DNA from: Bacillota bacterium
GTDB taxonomy: Bacteria; Bacillota; Clostridia; Acetivibrionales; DSM-1351
Assembly (NCBI GenBank): GCA_023392075.1
Contig: JAEVZU010000177.1
Coordinates: 1 to 49,923, forward strand
DNA: 49,923 bases
Reading direction: 5' to 3'
Below are positions 7,815-14,947 of this stretch, piece after piece; within the stretch, counting starts at the first letter, position 1; every line of letters begins with the position of its first letter. The notes under the pieces were generated by a model. The model had not been told where the DNA came from. It did no database searches and was given only the letters and a program-made list of their open reading frames with translations. The translations under genes and the position numbers were made by a program.

Positions 7815-8695
7815 TCATAAACCAACTCCATTGCTTTCTTTTCAGGTGTACACGTGAGTAAATATATGGGCACCTGCGTCAGAATTATGTCCAGCACCGA
7901 GTAAGCTTTCTCCATAAGTTCTGCATCAAAATAAGGCAGAAAAACTCTTGGCATTAAAAGGGGCAGAGCTTCTAAAGGAGATAATTTTACTATACTGTTT
8001 ACGGGGGCCTGTTTTAAAACTACTATGGCTCCTATTGGCACCTGAATGTTTGCAAATTTATCGGAGGATCCGCTCCACGGAGTACCGCAAAGTGTCGGAA
8101 CTCCGTCAAAAAACCGGATAGCCGGTGTATCGTCATTAACAACAGTCACTTCATTACCATGGTACTTTTCCCATAGGCATACATGTGTTGATTTCCCTGT
8201 TCCGGACGGTGCGGTAAATAAAATCCCCTTATCCTTCCAGGCTATTGAAGAGGCATGTATAACTATTCCGCCCATGCTTAAAAGCCTGTTTCTGAAAACT
8301 ATGCCCATGAGCATGAATGAATAATATTCCATCCAATCTCCTATCTCTGCTGAATTTCCGGATTTATCAAATTTGATGTTAAGACATTTTATTATGTTAC
8401 GGCTCCAATCCTTATTTATATCTATATGAGCCATAATTTCCTTATCATTTGTATCCATCCTGTATACATGAAAACCACCATTATCATCTTCTTTTTTCAT
8501 CCATTTGACAAATTCATCAATAACAATTTTACCTTTAGGTTTTTCAATATAATTGCATCTCAGGGTTTCAGCAAATAAATCTATATTATCAGGTTTGCAA
8601 TCTTCAAATACCTTTAGCCTGTTGATCATATACCTGTTGTCGCTACGTATAGCTAAATTGATACCTGCAATTTTATATGTATTACCAGTTTTCAT
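7802..8695 (-). CDS. HPr kinase/phosphorylase-like protein, candidate peptide kinase
   Basis: A 297-aa protein whose C-terminal half resembles the HprK ATPase fold. Walker A APSGTGKST lies at 162-170, the NDD motif at 187-189 and the GTPWSG loop at 204-209. The N-terminal 130 residues match no family I recognise. Genuine HprK/P acts on the phosphotransferase carrier HPr, but no such genes are near. HprK homologues in lasso-peptide loci (paeninodin type) phosphorylate the precursor peptide, so a peptide-modifying role fits the neighbours. A GGGG site lies 5 nt before the ATG. Two precursor genes lie immediately upstream. Confidence 0.75.
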   Translation of the reverse strand: MKTGNTYKIAGINLAIRSDNRYMINRLKVFEDCKPDNIDLFAETLRCNYIEKPKGKIVIDEFVKWMKKEDDNGGFHVYRMDTNDKEIMAHIDINKDWSRNIIKCLNIKFDKSGNSAEIGDWMEYYSFMLMGIVFRNRLLSMGGIVIHASSIAWKDKGILFTAPSGTGKSTHVCLWEKYHGNEVTVVNDDTPAIRFFDGVPTLCGTPWSGSSDKFANIQVPIGAIVVLKQAPVNSIVKLSPLEALPLLMPRVFLPYFDAELMEKAYSVLDIILTQVPIYLLTCTPEKKAMELVYECVK

Positions 8696-8734
8696 AATGT
8701 CCCCTCGTTTTTATGGTTTGTGTGCAAAACATGT

Positions 8735-8767
8735 GGAGGGAGGTCTCATTTTGAGACATCCCCCCCT
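8735..8767 (-). other. Hairpin between precursor A and the kinase gene
   Basis: GTCTCA and TGAGAC form a 6-bp stem with a short loop, extended outward by G-rich and C-rich arms with one mismatch. On the minus strand no T run follows. It is more likely an RNA-stability or attenuation structure, keeping the precursor message in excess over the enzymes, than a full terminator. Confidence 0.4.
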
Positions 8768-8779
8768 TTAATAACAGTA

Positions 8780-8911
8780 TCAGGGATGCATGCCGGTCCA
8801 TGTGGGACTGGAACAATGTCCGGTTTCATAGCATTTACTTCCCGGATTAGCCAAACATTCCTCAGTATGGAGATCAAAAAACTTGATAGCCGGTTTTTTG
8901 TAGCTTTTCAT
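8780..8911 (-). CDS. RiPP precursor A, 43 aa, Cys-containing
   Basis: A 43-codon gene with a strong GGAGGTGA ribosome-binding site 4 nt before its ATG. The product begins MKSYKKPAIK and ends TWTGMHP, with Cys at 19, 28 and 34. Residues 1-21 align without gaps to the other two precursors: Tyr4, Lys6, Pro7, Glu17, Glu18, Leu20, Ala21. The likely core starts after Ala21 (NPGSKC...). It sits 42 bp after precursor B and just ahead of the kinase. The shared leader, size, setting and ribosome-binding site make it a real precursor gene. The modification cannot be predicted; Cys28, Cys34, the Ser/Thr residues and Trp are possible sites. Confidence 0.75.
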   Translation of the reverse strand: MKSYKKPAIKFFDLHTEECLANPGSKCYETGHCSSPTWTGMHP

Positions 8912-8953
8912 TACTTCACCTCCATTTCATAAATATGAGTACATCACCGATTA

Positions 8954-9124
8954 CTAATTGGAAATACCAAGTGCTACAAGATCGGTACGATATTCCCATT
9001 CTCCGGTTGTTGGATTCAAAACCCATCCCTCGTTAGTGGGGCAGCTGCCGGTGCAAGTGTTCGCTAATCTCTCCTCGATTTTATAACTTATGCACTCCAA
9101 GTAAGGCTTGACATATTTACTCAT
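8954..9124 (-). CDS. RiPP precursor B, 56 aa, Cys-containing
   Basis: A 56-codon gene with AGGAGGTGA 4 nt before the ATG, the same spacing as precursor A. The product begins MSKYVKPYLE. Its first 21 residues carry the shared leader pattern (Tyr4, Lys6, Pro7, Glu17, Glu18, Leu20, Ala21). The likely core starts NTCTGSC, a CxxxC pair at 24 and 28, followed by a segment with Trp33 and Trp43 and an NPTTGEW stretch. Its last residues are GISN. It lies downstream of the radical SAM gene with its own promoter-like sequence. It could be a second substrate of the same enzymes as precursors A and C. Confidence 0.75.
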   Translation of the reverse strand: MSKYVKPYLECISYKIEERLANTCTGSCPTNEGWVLNPTTGEWEYRTDLVALGISN

Positions 9125-9191
9125 TACTTCACCTCCTGAGTATATTTTTTATTGGAATATTTAATAATCAGCAGATTGTAAGGTCTGCACA

Positions 9192-9220
9192 ATTATAGCC
9201 CTGCTACCTTTACTTGTAGT
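9192..9220 (-). promoter_or_regulatory. Candidate internal promoter for precursors B and A
   Basis: On the minus strand TATAAT (9197-9192) lies 17 nt after ACTACA (9220-9215), about 65 nt upstream of the precursor B start. The -10 is perfect and the -35 weak. The -35 falls in the left edge of family-A remnant A3, so the element may have helped create it. An internal promoter would explain higher precursor than enzyme expression. Confidence 0.35.
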
Positions 9221-9270
9221 CTAATTTAACCGTCGGCAATATGTGACTTTCAGGTGTTACAGACCATTGG
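9213..9270 (-). repeat. Family A remnant (copy 3), internally deleted
   Basis: From 9223 to 9266 the sequence matches the right end of family-A copy 2 almost base for base (AATTTAACCGTCGGCAATAT, then TTACAGACCA). On the left only a decayed CTTGTAGTCT resembles the other terminus, so about 110 bp of interior are missing. It overlaps the 3' end of the radical SAM gene and encodes that protein's last six residues. Confidence 0.7.
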
Positions 9271-10368
9271 TGTTGTCTTTAACAAGGCCCTGTTTTTGGC
9301 AGTATTGCACAGGTAGGCTGCAGGTTTATCAAACGAACCTGTCTCTGTCATTAATCTGGCCGGGCAGGACATGCAGTAATCCTTAATATTGCATTGCTGA
9401 CATTCTTTGCAGGCAGGAACCTCCATACAATCCTTTTTAAGCCTTTTCCAGGCTAAGGCGAAGCCTCCGTCTGCTATCTTCTCACAGGGTATGTCCAGGA
9501 GACCGCAGGGTGTTACGAAACCTTTCCAGTTTATCCAGAACCCGCATTTACCTGCCTGGCACTTGAACGCAGATTTAACAGTTCCTCCACCACCAATATT
9601 CTGCTCCTGTTTCAGAGCATTTATGGAAAGCTCTGAAATCCCCCCGGTTACATCGTTATTCAATTGCAGATTGTGCTGTTCTATCTCCATTTCATATCGG
9701 GCAGTCTGTTCCGGAGTCAATCTTGTTTCCAGCGGGTTATTTCCGCACCCCGGTCTTGTGGGTGATACATAATTTACCACTCCAAGTCCGCTTCCAAAGC
9801 TTTTGGCAAGTGCCTTCAGCTGCCTGAATTCTCTGAAATTGTCCTGTACGGCGGTTGTTCTGATGCTCACAATAATATTTTCATTCCTTAATGCTTCCAC
9901 ACCCCTGATGGTTTTCTCGTAGCCATCTCTATGCCCGGTTACTTTCTCATAGGTTTCGGGAGATGCTCCGTAAATTGATACACATACCTTTGAAGGGGGA
10001 ATCCGCCCAAGCCATTTTGCCTTTTCTGCCGTTATAAGGCTGGCATTGCTGTAAACGGTTATGTTAAAACCCATTTGGGAATATGCCTCATAAATTTCTT
10101 GAAAATCGTTCCTTAAAAATACCTCTCCGCCTGTTAACGTCAATAAAAATAATCCGGCATCTCTGGTTTGCTCTCCTATCTTTATCCATTCCCTTGCATC
10201 AAGCTCGGTTGAAAATGCCTCTTTATTGTTTGAAGAGTGGCATACATAACACATTTTACAATTAAAGTTGCATCTGGATGTAAGTTCAAAAGCAGCAGAG
10301 ACGGGTATTCCCCCTGCAATTGCATTCATTGAAATTCTATTGTTTATTTCGGCCCAACCAGCACACAC
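9250..10368 (-). CDS. Radical SAM/SPASM peptide maturase
   Basis: A 372-aa radical SAM enzyme with a SPASM-type C-terminus, the class that modifies ribosomal peptides. The SAM cluster motif is CNFNCKMC (Cys33, Cys37, Cys40); LTGGE (78-82) is the SAM-binding GGE motif. The C-terminal region has Cys270, 275, 288, 295, 314, 320, 323, 326, 332, 335 and 354, enough for two auxiliary Fe-S clusters. Start GTG with a G-rich site upstream. It follows the pqqD-like gene by 21 bp and lies between precursor C and precursors B and A, so these are the likely substrates. The final PMVCNT residues come from repeat remnant A3; the conserved AAYLCNTAKNRALL part is intact, so it is probably active. The bond formed is unknown. 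Confidence 0.88.
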   Translation of the reverse strand: MCAGWAEINNRISMNAIAGGIPVSAAFELTSRCNFNCKMCYVCHSSNNKEAFSTELDAREWIKIGEQTRDAGLFLLTLTGGEVFLRNDFQEIYEAYSQMGFNITVYSNASLITAEKAKWLGRIPPSKVCVSIYGASPETYEKVTGHRDGYEKTIRGVEALRNENIIVSIRTTAVQDNFREFRQLKALAKSFGSGLGVVNYVSPTRPGCGNNPLETRLTPEQTARYEMEIEQHNLQLNNDVTGGISELSINALKQEQNIGGGGTVKSAFKCQAGKCGFWINWKGFVTPCGLLDIPCEKIADGGFALAWKRLKKDCMEVPACKECQQCNIKDYCMSCPARLMTETGSFDKPAAYLCNTAKNRALLKTTPMVCNT

Positions 10369-10389
10369 TTATTCCAGCCCCCCAATTTA

Positions 10390-10653
10390 TTAATCAATTA
10401 GATTCCTTAGTTTCATACTTTCGATAAATTCTTCTATATCCTTTCTTGCAGTCTCAGGGTCAATATCATATTCATTGATTATATGTCCGACAAGCTCATT
10501 TTCAGACACTTCATTCTCCATTTTATTCCACAGAAATGCTCCGCTTTCGCTCAATGTTATAATTCCATTGAACTCAACCACTCTTTCACCCAGAGGAACA
10601 ACTACCGCCTGACCTGCTATCTCACGCAGCATAAATCCGCTTTTAACCTTCAT
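10390..10653 (-). CDS. PqqD-like peptide-recognition protein
   Basis: An 87-aa protein of the PqqD family, the small winged-helix recognition element that binds RiPP leaders and presents them to the maturase. Family features are VVVPLGERVVEFNGIITL (19-36, beta hairpin), ESGAFLWNKM and a C-terminal helix (DIEEFIESMKLRNLID). Length is typical. GAGG lies 7 nt before the ATG. It sits directly between precursor C and the radical SAM gene, the usual arrangement when the recognition domain is separate. Confidence 0.88.
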   Translation of the reverse strand: MKVKSGFMLREIAGQAVVVPLGERVVEFNGIITLSESGAFLWNKMENEVSENELVGHIINEYDIDPETARKDIEEFIESMKLRNLID

Positions 10654-10687
10654 ACCTTTACCTCACTTTGCTTAAATTTTTTTGTCT

Positions 10688-10891
10688 CTATCTTCTGTTT
10701 CTTCTTCCGAAGAATCCTCCGAACCAATTACCAAATCCTCCCCCAAAGAAGCCTCCATGAGGATTTCCCCAATTTACCGGCGGTTTAAAATCAAAATCAC
10801 CCCTGCCTGAATCGTCTGATCCGGAACAAGCTATTCCTTCCTCAGTCCGAATCTTAATAAATGTGAATTCCGGTTTTACATAACTTTTCAT
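10688..10891 (-). CDS. RiPP precursor C, 67 aa, Gly/Phe/Trp-rich core
   Basis: A 67-aa peptide beginning MKSYVKPEFT with the shared leader pattern of precursors A and B (Tyr4, Lys6, Pro7, Glu17, Glu18, Ile20, Ala21). After Ala21 comes CSGSDDSGRGDFDF, then PPVNWGN, then HGGFFGGGFGNWFGGFFG and a basic RRNRR tail. The core has one Cys, so thioether networks of the usual kind are unlikely. Repeated aromatic-x-x units (WGN, FGN) recall substrates of radical SAM enzymes that make three-residue cyclophanes, but this is inference. AAGGAGGT lies 3-4 nt before the ATG. It lies directly upstream of pqqD and the maturase. Confidence 0.8.
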   Translation of the reverse strand: MKSYVKPEFTFIKIRTEEGIACSGSDDSGRGDFDFKPPVNWGNPHGGFFGGGFGNWFGGFFGRRNRR

Positions 10892-10912
10892 AGCTACCTC
10901 CTTAAACTGATT

Positions 10913-12169
10913 TCATTTTAAATTAAGCCAGAGTAAAAGAGCATTCCGTTCCCTGGCTCTTTCTGCCAGATATTCGTTCAGAAAGATTTCCTTTTTGGCT
11001 TTAAAGTTAAAATCCTTTCTTGTTAATCCATAGGCTATCCTTTGGAGCCATGCCAAAGGCAATAAATGGGGATACGCTTTTAAATAGGAATAATAGGGCC
11101 TATTGGATAATTTTGCACAGGATGGAAACAGTATCATAACTGCATTAACGATTTTATTTTTTTGATATTTTTCTTTATTGCCGATATTTTTCATGATGGT
11201 GTTGACCGCAGTCCTGTCAATATCATACTGGCCAAATGCACCACCCTTAAGAATATCATTGACAAGGCTGTCAATCTGTTCACATTGAATCATTTCGTCA
11301 CACTTTAAAGCTTCAGGTATATCAATTCTGAAAAGCCGGCTGCAAACTTCAAAAACAGCAAGTAAAAACTGATTTATGCCAAACTTCACCGAATTGTCGG
11401 CAACCGTTTCCCAATTTATCATATCTTTCTTCGCTTGATAAACCACGACAAAATCACAAAGCTGTCTTAACCCAAAACCTTTATATATCAAGTGGGTGGC
11501 CATATGTATACACAAATGCAGAATTTGCATATCCCACGACAGTATATTTGCGTTTGAATTACCCAAGGGTACTTCAAGCAGGTTTTTCCATATCTCCTGA
11601 TAGAATAAATTGTTATTTTTAATAAACTCATACTCAGATAAAATTCTGTGAAGCTCAATTGGTACAGTGTTTTCCCTGGCAAATTCCATATGTTTGGCAT
11701 TTGTATCGTTAATAATTCTATAACCAAGCAGCAGCAACACTTCTGATGCTTTCTGCATGTCTTTTTCATGTACCAGTATATCCACATCTCCCATGTTGCG
11801 TAATTCAGGACTTGGATAACACTTATTTATAGCCATCCCTTTCAATACTATAAATGGAATTCCAGCTTCCTTTAATGCATTGCACACCTCACCAATCCAC
11901 ATTTCGTATGAATACGACGTAATACCGCAAGCCATGGCTTCAATATTCCACTTCTCCAGGATTTCCGGGCAGGGCCTTTTTTCGGAATCTATTTTTTTTA
12001 CAACAGGATATATAATCGTGTGAATCCGGTGTGCTACCGCTTCATCATAAAGGAAATTCCAGTCAATATATCTGATTCCGTATTTCTCCAAACATTTATC
12101 AATTTTTATTTCATTATTTGTCAGAGCTGAATAAAGCAGCTCAATTAAGATTTTGTGATTTGCCTCCAC
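10913..12169 (-). CDS. Nucleotidyltransferase-family protein of the RiPP cluster
   Basis: A 418-aa protein of the NTP_transf_5-like nucleotidyltransferase family. VLKG (108-111) and RNMGDVDILV (124-133, catalytic Asp128 and Asp130) form the nucleotide-binding core; a helical C-terminal region follows. Such proteins recur in lasso-peptide and other RiPP loci next to HPr-kinase-like proteins, with a mostly untested role. The start is GTG with AGGGGG 8 nt upstream, and it overlaps the glycosyltransferase gene by 29 bp, tying the RiPP genes to the EPS transcript. It ends 21 bp before precursor C. Confidence 0.8.
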   Translation of the reverse strand: MEANHKILIELLYSALTNNEIKIDKCLEKYGIRYIDWNFLYDEAVAHRIHTIIYPVVKKIDSEKRPCPEILEKWNIEAMACGITSYSYEMWIGEVCNALKEAGIPFIVLKGMAINKCYPSPELRNMGDVDILVHEKDMQKASEVLLLLGYRIINDTNAKHMEFARENTVPIELHRILSEYEFIKNNNLFYQEIWKNLLEVPLGNSNANILSWDMQILHLCIHMATHLIYKGFGLRQLCDFVVVYQAKKDMINWETVADNSVKFGINQFLLAVFEVCSRLFRIDIPEALKCDEMIQCEQIDSLVNDILKGGAFGQYDIDRTAVNTIMKNIGNKEKYQKNKIVNAVMILFPSCAKLSNRPYYSYLKAYPHLLPLAWLQRIAYGLTRKDFNFKAKKEIFLNEYLAERARERNALLLWLNLK

Positions 12170-13307
12170 TTTTTAACCCCCTTTCTGTTTTCCTGCCGGC
12201 TTTGCTCAAACTTCTATAAAGGTTTTTTGTTTCAACAGCTATTCTGTCCCAGTTATATTTATGCAGGATATAGTCAGATGCCAGTTTCCTGACATTTTCT
12301 ACTTTGTTTTTATCCTTTATGAGCATTTCTATTTTATTTGCCAGGTCATTAACATCAGATTTTTCAAAACTATAGCCCATTGTCCCTACCACATCGGTAT
12401 TTTCTGTGATATTACTTACGAGACAGCAGTTGCCATAGCTCATTGCCTCCAGAAGGCTGATCGGAAGCCCTTCCACGTCTGATGGAAGAACATAAAAATA
12501 AGCGTTGCTGTATAGCTCCGCCAATTCTCTGTCTTTAACAAAACCCGTAAATATTATATTTTCATTATCCTTACTCAATTCTCTCAGCTGCCGGCCGTAA
12601 TCACTGCTGTGGCTCAAACCTCCGGCTATTACAAGTTTTTTATCCGTTTTTACTCTTTTAAATGCTTCTATAAGATAATGTGCACCCTTCTCCGGAACTA
12701 TTCTGGCAAGAAATAAAATATAGTCATTATAGTCCAATTGGTACTTTTCTTTTATTATCATCGGATTTATCATATCGGACCGTTCAACACCATTGGGAAT
12801 ATACACCGCATCTTTCCCATATTTTTCTTTATAATACTTAAGCAGATTTTTTGAAACGCTGATCAGTTTATGTGAAAATTTAGCTGTTGCAAATTCGCCG
12901 AATTTGAGATAAGCCGAAGCAATCCTTCCCCATTTTCCTCTCTGCCAATCCAAACCGTGCACGGTGCAAACAACCTTTTTGCCGAAAATTCGAGGAAGGA
13001 ATGAAAGTGTGGAAGGACCCAGGGCGTGATAATGAAATATGTCACAGTCCGACAATAATGCATGTATGGTCGAAGTAAACGTATGGGTAATAGCATCCAG
13101 ATGCTTTGTGTTTATAAATGGTGTAAATTTTAATGTAGCTCCGCAATATTTTTTGTCCTTTGCTTCAACATCGCAGTAGTTTTTCCTGCAATAGACCTGG
13201 ACTTCATAACCAAGGCAGACCAGCCTTTTAGAGATCTCTTCAACATGAATCTCAATCCCACCCGCCCTTGACGGAATTCCCTTCTGTCCTATCATCGCTA
13301 TTTTCAT
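12141..13307 (-). CDS. Glycosyltransferase family 4 (rhamnosyltransferase-like)
   Basis: A 388-aa GT-B glycosyltransferase. The N-terminus MKIAMIGQKGIPSRAGGIE is typical of the DUF1972-type GT4 group seen in capsule and rhamnan clusters. The C-terminal sugar-nucleotide half has FLARIVPEKGAHYLIEAF and the E(x)7E motif region EGLPISLLEAMSYG. It adds a sugar to the lipid-linked EPS repeat unit on the cytoplasmic face. GGGAG lies about 9 nt before the ATG. Donor and acceptor cannot be read from sequence. It is the last clear EPS-type gene before the RiPP block. Confidence 0.88.
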   Translation of the reverse strand: MKIAMIGQKGIPSRAGGIEIHVEEISKRLVCLGYEVQVYCRKNYCDVEAKDKKYCGATLKFTPFINTKHLDAITHTFTSTIHALLSDCDIFHYHALGPSTLSFLPRIFGKKVVCTVHGLDWQRGKWGRIASAYLKFGEFATAKFSHKLISVSKNLLKYYKEKYGKDAVYIPNGVERSDMINPMIIKEKYQLDYNDYILFLARIVPEKGAHYLIEAFKRVKTDKKLVIAGGLSHSSDYGRQLRELSKDNENIIFTGFVKDRELAELYSNAYFYVLPSDVEGLPISLLEAMSYGNCCLVSNITENTDVVGTMGYSFEKSDVNDLANKIEMLIKDKNKVENVRKLASDYILHKYNWDRIAVETKNLYRSLSKAGRKTERGLKSGGKSQNLN

Positions 13308-13367
13308 TTTCTTAAATCTCCCTTTGTTTCCGGCTATTTGTATTGTATCAGCTGATCTTTTCTAAAT

Positions 13368-14909
13368 TCAGTTCAATCGCAGCTTACAGACATATTTAAC
13401 AATTTTATCTATATAATTCCGTTTTATATATATAAATTCGGTTGTTTTTCTTAATAACACATAAAACAAAACATTGGGAATCAACCCGCAAACCAGTATT
13501 TTTACGATAAATCCTCCCAATGTAATAACTGAAATCCATTCCGTAAGAATATATGCTGCCGCACCTGAAATAATCGTGAGTATAAAATACTTCAGCTGCT
13601 TTTTAAAATATTCCGTTGAATTCTTTTTGAAAAAAATTCTATACAGAATTAGCGGTTCATACCAGAAATTTGTAACCAGCCTGGCAACAGGTGCAGATAT
13701 CAAAATTCCACCCAGGCCTGCCAGCTTGCCCAGTAATACTGATAATATAATGTTTAATGCCGATGTTATCATAAATACATATTTTGTGTGGTTAAAAAGA
13801 CCTACACTGTCTCTGAAAATCCAAACGGGATTAATAATGCCTAATATGTAAAAATTGAGAATAATTGCCCCAACCGTTAACCTGTCAAGTATATATTCCC
13901 GGCCTATCCAAACCGCAATAAAATCGTTAAACAAAATAAAAAGTGTAATTGAGGCAAAGCCGGATATCCAAAAGGCTATGAAATTCAGTACATTAAAAAT
14001 GCTGCATTTATGCTCAGTATCTGCAGATATATTAAGGTTTCCTATACTGGCATTCACCGATGAGAAAATTATATTAACAAACAATAACAGTGCAGTAATA
14101 AACATGCCATAGTTTGAATAATATCCCACCCAAACAGTTCCTATCATTATGGAAATCATTATATTGGTAGAATTGTTAAGCAATACTCCTCCCAGCTTGT
14201 AGAGAAATAGCGATTTAATATTATCAAAAATGACCCGTCTTTCATTTTTATCAAGAATATCTTTGTATGTAATATACGGATACAGCTTTACCGCCTTCTT
14301 TGAAATAAAATAATTATTGCCTAATGTACATAGTATTTGCGCTGCCAGATAATATAAAAAGTTATGAGTAACAACAAGCAATATGGATTGAAGAATAAAC
14401 TGAACTACGTAAAAGGCAAAGTAATAAATCTTTGTAATATACATTTTCTGATCCGCATTGACAATTGATGCCCTGTAGGAGAATAGATACGAAAAAACCG
14501 TATTACATAAATATAAAACATAATATATAGTTATATTTGCTACTATTCTTTCGGTATTGACCAATAACGGCAGAAACGGAACCAGTAAAAGCCCGGCAAC
14601 CGTAACAACCCCCGCAACAATATGATACAGCTTCCTATAGTATTGCATTATAGCCGCAACTTTGGATTTGTCTTCCAGGCTTAACGGCCTGTAGAGTGCA
14701 TACATTATTGCATTTCCAATGCCCAGTTCAGCCAGTGAAAGAACAGTTAATATATTGTTGAACAATCCGTTTATTCCAAGGTATTCCACCCCCAAAGTCT
14801 TGATAAATATTGTCCGGGATATAAAATTAAGAAGTGTTATCAATACCTGGTTGGCAATTCCTACTGAGATATTCCTCATTGAATTAAATGTTCTTGTTTC
14901 CCTATACAT
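13368..14909 (-). CDS. Wzx-like polysaccharide flippase
   Basis: A 513-aa integral membrane protein with about 12-14 hydrophobic segments, of the MOP/RfbX polysaccharide transporter group. The N-terminal NQVLITLLNFISRTIFIKTL followed by GVEYLGINGLF is characteristic. It moves undecaprenyl-linked repeat units across the membrane for polymerisation by the Wzy-like protein at 20347. No good ribosome-binding site is seen before the ATG at 14909; no better start exists nearby. It lies between the glycosyltransferase and the pyruvyl transferase. Confidence 0.9.
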   Translation of the reverse strand: MYRETRTFNSMRNISVGIANQVLITLLNFISRTIFIKTLGVEYLGINGLFNNILTVLSLAELGIGNAIMYALYRPLSLEDKSKVAAIMQYYRKLYHIVAGVVTVAGLLLVPFLPLLVNTERIVANITIYYVLYLCNTVFSYLFSYRASIVNADQKMYITKIYYFAFYVVQFILQSILLVVTHNFLYYLAAQILCTLGNNYFISKKAVKLYPYITYKDILDKNERRVIFDNIKSLFLYKLGGVLLNNSTNIMISIMIGTVWVGYYSNYGMFITALLLFVNIIFSSVNASIGNLNISADTEHKCSIFNVLNFIAFWISGFASITLFILFNDFIAVWIGREYILDRLTVGAIILNFYILGIINPVWIFRDSVGLFNHTKYVFMITSALNIILSVLLGKLAGLGGILISAPVARLVTNFWYEPLILYRIFFKKNSTEYFKKQLKYFILTIISGAAAYILTEWISVITLGGFIVKILVCGLIPNVLFYVLLRKTTEFIYIKRNYIDKIVKYVCKLRLN

Positions 14910-14947
14910 AATACTGCCGTATTTTTTATTATATTGAATAAAGCTTT

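Noticed and set aside
7802..8695. Calling the HprK-like gene hprK
   Set aside because: No phosphotransferase genes are near and the N-terminal half is unlike true HprK, so the catabolite-control symbol is not justified.
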